NCBI GenBank assembly: GCA_025677825.1
Contig: JAIXMO010000022.1
Location: 405,742 to 469,741 of the forward strand
Direction: 5' to 3'
DNA from: Helicostylum pulchrum
Lineage: Eukaryota > Mucoromycota > Mucoromycetes > Mucorales > Mucoraceae
DNA length: 64,000 nt
In this document: positions 56,872-64,000 of the stretch, piece after piece
Layout: every line of letters begins with the position of its first letter
Position numbering within the stretch: the first letter of the stretch is position 1
The notes under the pieces: model-generated
Database searches by the model: none
What the model was told of the DNA's origin: nothing
Seen by the model: the letters and a program-made list of their open reading frames with translations, nothing else
Translations under genes and position numbers: made by a program

Positions 56872-58179
56872 TTAATCAAGGTCTTCACTCGATTTTGCAT
56901 TACCTAACTGAAGTAAAGGATTGGCAGCACCTCCGGCACCAGCACCTCCACCAGAGAATAAGTTTGCCATCATTTCAGCCATCATATTACCTTGTTTTCT
57001 AGGCTTTTGAATGTTAAAGAACTGAAGACCAATATCTTGAACAAGTTCAACAAAATTAGGCTCTGATCCATATAATCCTTCGTATTTAGCTTGAGCCTCT
57101 TTAAACAAATCGGATGCGTCTCTTTGAACTGTTAATAACAACATTTGAGTAAAATTGATCCATGGGTCTGCATAAATATAATAACTGGTTGGCTCATCAG
57201 CAGGTGCTCTACGAACTTGTGATTCGCCTGCAACAGGTTGCTTTCCTGCAGAAATAAAGTTTTTATATGCCAATTGTGCGAATAAAATATCTTTTGTGGC
57301 TAAAAATCTACTCTTTCTTTAGTAATCATAATTATATATCCATTTTAAAAACTCTGTAACTTACTGTAAAACAATACGTGCAAGATAGATACCCTTATAT
57401 TGAACGTTCTCTTCAACTGCCCATTCGTAAGCCAACTTTCCAATTAATTCCGCACTATGATTGGTTCCTAAAAGCAAATGATCTTCTGCCAAACTATACT
57501 TTTTTTCTAAGAAAAAAAAAACTCAACACATGTTTCCTTTTTTCTTTTTCTTTTATCTCTCTTTACCGTTATAAAACATGGTACCAACATAATCATGTAA
57601 TTCAGGATCACCTTGAGGATACTCTCCATGTGCTTTTGTCCATCTATATACGTATATTTGTTTAATGTTACCCTTCCTATTACAGTACCGAAAAAAAAAT
57701 TTTACCTGAAAGCATTACTAATAAATGTTTTACGACCAACATCGGCAGCAGGATAAAGACTAAGAATTTCAACAACACGGTCTATATAAAGTACGTTTTA
57801 ATATACATGTATAATAACAAACGGGATGATGAACAAACCTAAAGAAGCTTCATCAACAGGTACCGATGCAAGTTTATAAGTGTCCAACATATAGTTTGCT
57901 AAATCAGAACCAGAACCATTTTGGTTATGTTGCAATAATAAGATTGCACCATCATGAAGTAATCGAATAGTATCTTGATACTTTTGTTGTTTATTAAGTC
58001 TTTAGAAAAAAGGGTTAAAACGTTACTTTTTTTATGTACATGTATAGTGCGCGTTCAATTTAAATAGTTTACCTTCTTGCGACTGTACGATACATTTGTT
58101 GAGCTTCATAGTAGTTACCAGCGTTAACTGACTCTCTCAACTTTTGAAGTGTCTTTTCTGTTCCTTTAATTGAAGCCAT
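56872..58179 (-). CDS. GET4: Guided-entry of tail-anchored proteins factor Get4
   Basis: Six exons (58073-58179, 57839-57999, 57706-57781, 57567-57643, 57365-57506, 56872-57307) join to 332 residues, the usual Get4 length. The alpha-solenoid repeats are recognisable: ESVNAGNYYEAQQMYRTVAR, KYQDTIRLLHDGAILLLQHN, SGSDLANYMLDTY, FISNAFRWTKAHGEYPQGDP and LAYEWAVEENVQYKGIYLAR. The C-terminus has a Gly/Ala-rich disordered tail. Get4 with Get5 passes tail-anchored proteins from Sgt2 to the Get3 ATPase in the cytosol. All intron phases agree with conserved sequence. The acceptor of the last exon was picked at the upstream AG (after GAGTAG) because it alone keeps the frame. Confidence 0.93.
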
Positions 58180-58771
58180 TTTTATTAAAGATATAACAAC
58201 AACAAAAAAAGAAAAGGAAGGATTTTTTTCATATTTTTTTTTCACAAAAAATGTTAATACGTTTGATTGGCTGTAAAATGACGTCTTTTAAAGAAGTACA
58301 GGTTCAGTTAAACTCGGGGCAAAATTAAATAAACTTCTTTATTTAAAAAGCTACTATAATTTATTTGTTAGCTGTTAAAGTTTTTTATTCGGGTCAAAAG
58401 TAAGGCATTTGTTCTGCTTAAATTGCTCCTGTACAACTATTTGAAGAAGAAGAAAGGTACTTGATTGCAATCATTTTTCATAGCCCTAATAGATATCATT
58501 TATCGGCGTATTTGATATAAAATAAACTTGTTATTCGCACATATAAACGCTTTAAATAGCTTATTAATCACATAAAGTATCTTTGATTAAACAAATATTT
58601 ATATACATATATAAAAATCGCGGAAAATCAATAGTGGTCTTTATCTTAATTACCGGAAAACATACTATAATTCGGAAACATAATTCATTATATTTCCTCT
58701 ATATTTTTTTTTTGAAAAAAAAAAATCCCACTACTTTTTTTTTCCCTTCTTTTTACCGTCATTATTATAAA
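58180..58771. other. Divergent intergenic region, GET4 / ankyrin gene
   Basis: About 590 bp holding both promoters. It is AT-rich, and no named site is visible. An in-frame extension of the ankyrin ORF reaches 58,583 but is low-complexity. Confidence 0.5.
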
Positions 58772-59974
58772 ATGCCTACTCTACTTACGCGAACATTTGC
58801 TTTACTAAACAATATCAAACCCCCAACTGAGGAAGAACGAGTACCCGCAGACACAGTATCCACCCCTTCCTCTCCCAAATACAAACCCGATATATCGATA
58901 TGGAAAGCAGCAGAGCAAGGAGACTTATCCGCACTAGAATACTACGTTCAACACTCCAGTGTAGATCCTAACACTCTTTTGAATACCCGAGATCCAGACA
59001 CAGACTGTACTTTACTTCATTTAGTCGTATCCAACAACACCATCAACACAGTACCAATTATCACATTATTATTAAAGCATGGTGCAGATGCCACGGCTCG
59101 TAATATATATAACGTACAGGCTATACATATGGCATCATTACATTCTCCTCAACCCTTAGAATTAGTCACTCTTTTATTAAACAACAGTGCCAAACCTAAT
59201 GCACGCGATGGAGACGGCTGGACTCCATTACATTACGCTGCTAGATTTTGTCAACCGCCTGATAAAATCTTAAAATTACTTGTATCCAAGGGTGCCGATA
59301 TTAATTTGACAGATACGGGTCATAAATCACCCTTATTTGGTCTTTTAGCAAACGGAGATCTCTCTAATTGTCTTGATTGGCTTATCCATACCGCAAAAGC
59401 CGATGTTAGTATTCGAGGAGATTTCTTGGATCAAAACAACCGAAAGACCAGACCAGGTACAATTATTTTACAGGCAGCAAAATACAGTCGTATCAATTGC
59501 CTGTCTTTGTTGATGGCAAGTACTGTGGCAATGAACCAGTTACGTCGCGTTATTCATCGTGATGAATTAAATTATGCCAATCAATTAGTCAAGGAACACA
59601 GACGAAAGCTAATCAATCCAGCTGCTAACGAATCTCAAAAATTAGAATCTATACTATCTCTTTTACAGGAACTGGAAGACACGCTAGAACGAGATCCTTT
59701 GTCTCTGTTGAATACTAGGAAGCTTGAAAGTTCAAATACTTTACCTTTAGAATCAAAAGGAAATAACAAGATTCGAAGAAGACATACCTTTATGGTCATG
59801 ATAGATTCTATGCGTAAAAAAGGAAGTCCATTTACAAGTACTTCCGTACAAAGAAAAGGGTCTGCCACAAGTAAAATATTTAGAAGAATGAGCAGGATCA
59901 TTCGTAGAACAAAGAGTGAAAGTTATCCTACCACTGACCAGAACGAAAACAAATCGACTGAATTAGGTCGTTAA
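58772..59974 (+). CDS. Ankyrin-repeat protein
   Basis: A single-exon gene of 400 residues starting at MPTLLTRTFALLNNIKPPTE; the upstream extension was rejected as poly-Lys/Phe. Residues about 45-230 hold four to five ankyrin repeats: SIWKAAEQGDLSALEYYVQH, TLLHLVVSNN with LLLKHGADATARN, LVTLLLNNSAKPNARDGDGW, and TPLHYAARFCQPPDKILKLL with VSKGADINLTDTGHKSPLFG. The C-terminal third is Lys/Arg/Ser-rich (SKIFRRMSRIIRRTKSESYP). The repeats point to a protein-binding scaffold; the partner is unknown. The family is confident, while the role cannot be inferred. Confidence 0.9.
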   Translation: MPTLLTRTFALLNNIKPPTEEERVPADTVSTPSSPKYKPDISIWKAAEQGDLSALEYYVQHSSVDPNTLLNTRDPDTDCTLLHLVVSNNTINTVPIITLLLKHGADATARNIYNVQAIHMASLHSPQPLELVTLLLNNSAKPNARDGDGWTPLHYAARFCQPPDKILKLLVSKGADINLTDTGHKSPLFGLLANGDLSNCLDWLIHTAKADVSIRGDFLDQNNRKTRPGTIILQAAKYSRINCLSLLMASTVAMNQLRRVIHRDELNYANQLVKEHRRKLINPAANESQKLESILSLLQELEDTLERDPLSLLNTRKLESSNTLPLESKGNNKIRRRHTFMVMIDSMRKKGSPFTSTSVQRKGSATSKIFRRMSRIIRRTKSESYPTTDQNENKSTELGR

Positions 59975-60044
59975 AAAAAAAGCTACAGTACTTTTTTTTT
60001 TTACATACATTTTATTTAATAATAAACCATCATTCTCTCCTTAA

Positions 60045-63011
60045 CTAATTCGGTAAAAGTTGAGAGCTAATCATCATACAAGCGAGTAACTGTTCATTAA
60101 TTGCAGAGTAACCTAATTTCCATTCGTTCTCACTTTCTTTCCAGATCAAATTATCTAAAGCAGTTTCCAAATCTTTTTCTACTGGTTGATTGATATAGAT
60201 TTCTTCAGCAAGTGATTTATAGTATTGAATTACTTTTTTCGGTCGAACAAATTCTCCCTCCTTTGATTCCATCATTAACGAAAGTAGTTCTCTAAAGTCT
60301 GAAGTACCGTATCCGGTTCCAAGTGTGTAAATACCAGTAAACTGTATCACCAAATTATTAGACACTAAGTCTATATATATAAAGCGTCAATAGAAACCAT
60401 ATACAAATGTAATGTTTTAATTATTATTTTTTACCTTTTCTCCATCTTACTCTAAATCCATTGTTAACAATTCTATAGTCTACTATTTCACTGTATGTAG
60501 TTTTTTGGCATCCGTGCATGTCATCCTCTACATAGCTTTCCTTGGTCTTTAATCTAAATAACACTGGACATAATCTATCTTGGCTATGAATTTTTATTTG
60601 TATGGGACGATCAAACGTTTTTTTACAGACAAGTGGACGCTCTTTTACAAGTTTGTTGACAATATCATTAATATACAGAGCTTTCAATTTCACCACACCC
60701 AATTGATATATCTGATGCCGATGCTGATCTAATACCGACGGGTTCCCACGCGTATAAAACGAAAGCCCGTGTTTATCCAAGCCAGCGGGTGCTTCTAATA
60801 AACGCGTAACTTGACCAGCATGTCCATAGTCGTTCATGGACAAGTAATCTTCAATACGTATACGATATGTCTCCGACAGAATTTCTTTGCGTTTTGGGTA
60901 CGTCTTTTTTATATCCTCTAAATCACAATCGATTGTAAGAGATTGGTTTAATGTGTTACATAGTTGTTGAACGTTAGGAGGTCTTGTCGTAGTCTTATTT
61001 CGATTGAGTAACGATGTGATATCGCGTCGTGCTTTGGGTTGTGGCGGCAAAGACACTCGAGGTTTGGGAGAAGAAATCGTAGTAGATTGAACAGCAGGTA
61101 CTGTATCTTTTGGTGGTGGTGGTAAGGGCAATGCTAACGATGGAAGCGACGGAATCGACGGCGTATCAGCGCGCGTGTTTGCATTTAACTCGGGTGATAC
61201 AGCAGGATATGTTTTTGTGTATTTGGTTATTCGCTCCCTTTGATCAGGTTCAGTAGGTCTCTTTTTAGGGATCACAGATGTTTTTTGAGGATAAACCGAG
61301 TTTGTATTGTTTACAGTCTGGTGATTCGTGTGAGAAATTGCAGTTGGCCTATTAATGGGCCTCCACGAAGCCTCACTGGCATGTGTTGAATCACTTGCAT
61401 TATCAATTTGCCAAGTTTCTATTGATGCTTTATTACCGAGCGTATTATTTTCTACCCTGTTATTATCATCTGATCTTACGCCCTCATTCCGTTGCATAAT
61501 AGGTGGTACATTCACTTGCGAAACAGGTCTGTGCATTTCAGAGAAAAAAAATTATTTTTTTTTGTTTTCCCTTTGTGAGAATGTTATATTTTGTAACTTA
61601 CGTCTTGGTAAAGAAATGATCGATTTTGTTTGGATAAATCGTATCTAGTATATTTTTAACTAGGTTAAATACAAGCTCTTTGTTATGAAATAAAACTGTC
61701 GTCTTATTTGGTTCAATATTAACTATTTAAAAGCGTCAGATTATATCAGCGAATAGTGTAGATGTAAACATACCGTCAAATTCATTCGGTGGTAATTGAA
61801 TATCAATATATATAAATGGTGTCTTTTTACTAGTGTTTTCAGTTAAACCAATAGCTTCTCGATATCTATTTCGTATCGATGTAACTATTTCTTTCAACTC
61901 GGACTTAGCATAATCAATAGGCCTTTGATTGACGTAAAAGTAGATACGTTCAGGCCCTTTTAATATAATCGAAGGATCTGATATTTTTTAAAAGATTTAG
62001 TAAAAAAAAGGGAGTAGAATATACCCATTTATGTAGCTTACCCGAATCTGGCTTTGGCAATATAGCATCAATTGTCAACGATTCATTACGGGTTGAATCA
62101 GTTTCGATAAAACGTTCTAGCATATCACTATAAGCAGCTCCAAATAGGTGAAGTATAGTTTTTTCAATAGATGGTGTGACTGGTTTAATCCAAGTGTTGT
62201 TTACATCATTCTTGTTTCCTACAGTTTCTTTAACCAGAGTATACGAGAATCTGACTTTGGGATGCGCTAATGCATATTTTGTCAATAAATCTTGAACTTT
62301 CTTCATGTTATTTGCTGCATTCTTTTGGGCCAATTGTCGTCTAACCGGCAAATTATAAAACGGTTTATAGAGTGTTATAATGGTTCCAGAACTTGCTAAT
62401 GTATTGGACACTTTCTCACTATAAAAAAAAGTGTGAATCAATTTAATGCCGCATACATGTATAAACACGACAACATATTTCCATTACTTTGACAGCGACC
62501 CTTCTTTATCGATATCATACTGTTTAGCAATTATATCATGCTTGGTCTTTGTTACTATAGTCATCTTATCCGATACAGAACAAATTGCATTAATGGCTTC
62601 ACCGCGAAAACCATAAGTTTGAATTTTTTCCAAGTCTTGAAACTCTATGATTTTAGATGTGTAGTGTTGTTTTGCTACGTAGAGTCTATCTTGTTCTTCA
62701 ATACCGTCACCATTATCTTTTATCTACGTTCTATTATTTTAAGCAAGTGTTTTAAAATATTCACTTTTTTTTCCTTTGCTTACGTTTACTGATTCTAGTC
62801 CATTGTTCACAAACATGAACTCAATTGAGGTTGAATGAGCATCGAGCGAGTTCCTAACTAGGTGTTCAGTCAAGTTTACTTTTATTTTATTTTTCTTTAT
62901 GTAAAGACGACATTACTCTAGCAATTCTTTTACAATTGCCTCCAGATCGACAATGACTTGTCCCGAATGTATACTTCGTACTGTTACGCTATCTAATACT
63001 TTAATCGTCAT
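60045..63011 (-). CDS. MutL homologue of PMS1/MLH2 type (mismatch repair)
   Basis: Eight exons join to about 840 residues: 62917-63011, 62784-62853, 62488-62723, 62042-62418, 61774-61977, 61602-61722, 60435-61528, 60045-60370. The GHKL ATPase domain is clear: SGQVIVDLEAIVKELLENSL, DNGDGI, QTYGFRGEAINAICSVS, the NLPVRRQL motif and the later PNKTTVLFHNKELVF. A long Pro/Ser/Thr-rich linker follows. The C-terminal region keeps YGHAGQVTRLLEAPAGL and VIQFTGIYTLGTGYG. The motif set is closest to human PMS1/yeast MLH2, a partner of MLH1 with an accessory role in repair. I did not see the DQHA(x)2E(x)4E endonuclease motif of PMS2-type proteins, consistent with this. PMS2-type cannot be fully excluded. 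Confidence 0.85.
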
Positions 63012-63639
63012 GACCTTAACGAAGTAAATGTGTGGAAAAAAAAAAAAAAAAAAATACTGAGTTCAGATTGTGGAAAATACTTCTTTTTTATATTTGACAG
63101 ATAAAGTTAATTCAAATCACTTTTACAAGACGAAAATTGGTATTCTATGCATATATTTATAAGTATCAGGCTGTGAGTCTTATTATAAGCGCTTTTCCGC
63201 GTATTAATACAGGACCTTTTTTTTAGTCCCTTTGGATTTTCAGCAAGATATTATATAAGCCGGCGAAAATTGAAGAATGGGTCTAATTTAACTGTGATGA
63301 TATATTTCTCTATTGCATTGATCAATAAAAACAAACAAAACTTTAGAAGCCGTATAAAAACAGTCTAAATATACTCTTCAAAGTATTCAGTAAGTATAAT
63401 AAATCTGAACTAGTTCACCAGCTGTGTAACATCTGCAATAAAACGAAAAAAATAAAGCTAATATTAATAATTTGAAAAATTTAGCTGCCTAAAAAAAATA
63501 AGTTTACTGAAAGCTTCGTGCTCGGATACTCTAATATATCGTTTTTGAGTGTTTAATTGAAGTTTAAGAGTGTATGTTTTTTGATGTTTTTTTGCTCAGA
63601 GTAATAGCATCAAGATTACCTCCAAATTTTCTTTTAATT
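63012..63639. other. Intergenic region upstream of the MutL gene
   Basis: AT-rich, with an A-run just before 63,056. No gene or RNA that I can support. Confidence 0.5.
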
Positions 63640-63770
63640 CTAACTGGGATATCTGTACAAATCAACTGTCTTACACACTCGAGACATTGCAACATACATT
63701 CGACCACGAGAGGGCATGAGTTCAAAGTGATAATACAGTGACAATTGGAAACTTGGTCCTTACTTAGCTC
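63640..63770 (-). pseudogene. Pif1-family helicase relic (possibly Helitron-derived)
   Basis: One minus-strand frame reads MPSRGRMYVAMSRV, then CKTVDLYRY and a stop. R-x-Y-V-A-x-S-R-V is the motif VI signature of Pif1-like helicases, including those of Helitrons. The frame is short, ends in stops, and the longer overlapping ORF is in a different frame. It appears to be a dead fragment. Confidence 0.45.
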
Positions 63771-64000
63771 GTACCAGCAATTGCCCTTGAAATAATTTGA
63801 ATCCACAATGCCACTTCATATCCTTCTACTTTTTTTTTAGCGAGCGCTATGTTCTCCTCGTCAATTTCAGTGACCTTTGCGAAAAAAAACTCTCATTAAA
63901 TAAAAATCAATTCATTCTGTTTACAGCTTAATTTTATATTTCTCTTAACTTATAAAAGACCTTTATCTTTTAATTCCATACTTTATTTTGTACTTGAATT

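Overview
The window looks like AT-rich nuclear DNA of an early-diverging filamentous fungus, most likely Mucoromycota (Mucorales-like). The grounds are many short (about 45-90 bp) GT-AG introns with T-rich acceptors, very frequent A/T homopolymers, compact gene blocks with 20-180 bp spacers, and fungal proteins such as a Kex2-type protease, Rrp45 and a Pex24/28-32-type dysferlin-domain peroxin. Species cannot be fixed from the sequence alone. I joined exons by hand, using reading frame, splice signals and family knowledge.

Layout. 1-5.6 kb is gene-poor, with one possible Thr-rich terminal exon. 5.6-7.6 kb holds an HMG-box gene and a convergent HPRT gene, followed by a long gene-poor stretch to 11.2 kb. 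11.2-15.2 kb is copy 1 of a dispersed repeat carrying a complete three-exon gene for an unrecognised membrane protein with four Cys-Tyr-Cys-Ser repeats. 15.8-30.6 kb is a dense housekeeping block: VPS16, a vezatin/Inp2-like protein, a four-helix membrane protein, an alpha-arrestin, ECD/SGT1, SED5, pterin-4a-carbinolamine dehydratase, a NOPCHAP1-like protein and RRP45. 31.1-35.7 kb is copy 2 of the repeat, inverted relative to copy 1 and nearly identical in its coding part. 36.5-43.3 kb carries KEX2, a CFP1/Spp1-like PHD gene, a transposase-like relic and RPL6. 44.5-47.5 kb is copy 3, with the gene's 5' part missing. 48.4-55.7 kb has a 14-helix MFS transporter, an intact peroxin gene, a decayed tandem duplicate of that peroxin split by a Crypton-like tyrosine-recombinase element, and a DUF4112 gene. 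55.7-63.0 kb has an unknown gene, GET4, an ankyrin-repeat gene and a PMS1/MLH2-type MutL gene. A Pif1-helicase-like relic lies near 63.7 kb.

Functional themes. Several neighbours act in membrane traffic (VPS16, SED5, GET4, KEX2, arrestin) and in peroxisome biology (vezatin/Inp2-like, PEX), but they are independently transcribed, so this is co-location and not an operon. Divergent pairs share short promoters (ECD/SED5, NOPCHAP1-like/RRP45). Convergent pairs nearly touch (arrestin/ECD, 23 bp).

The least explained content is the three-copy gene-bearing repeat. It has a recent inverted pair around a 16.4 kb gene block, a perfect 17 bp inverted repeat around the stop codon, imperfect direct repeats at its outer ends, and a repeat-rich 3' flank with splice-like signals. 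No tRNA, rRNA or CRISPR feature was seen.
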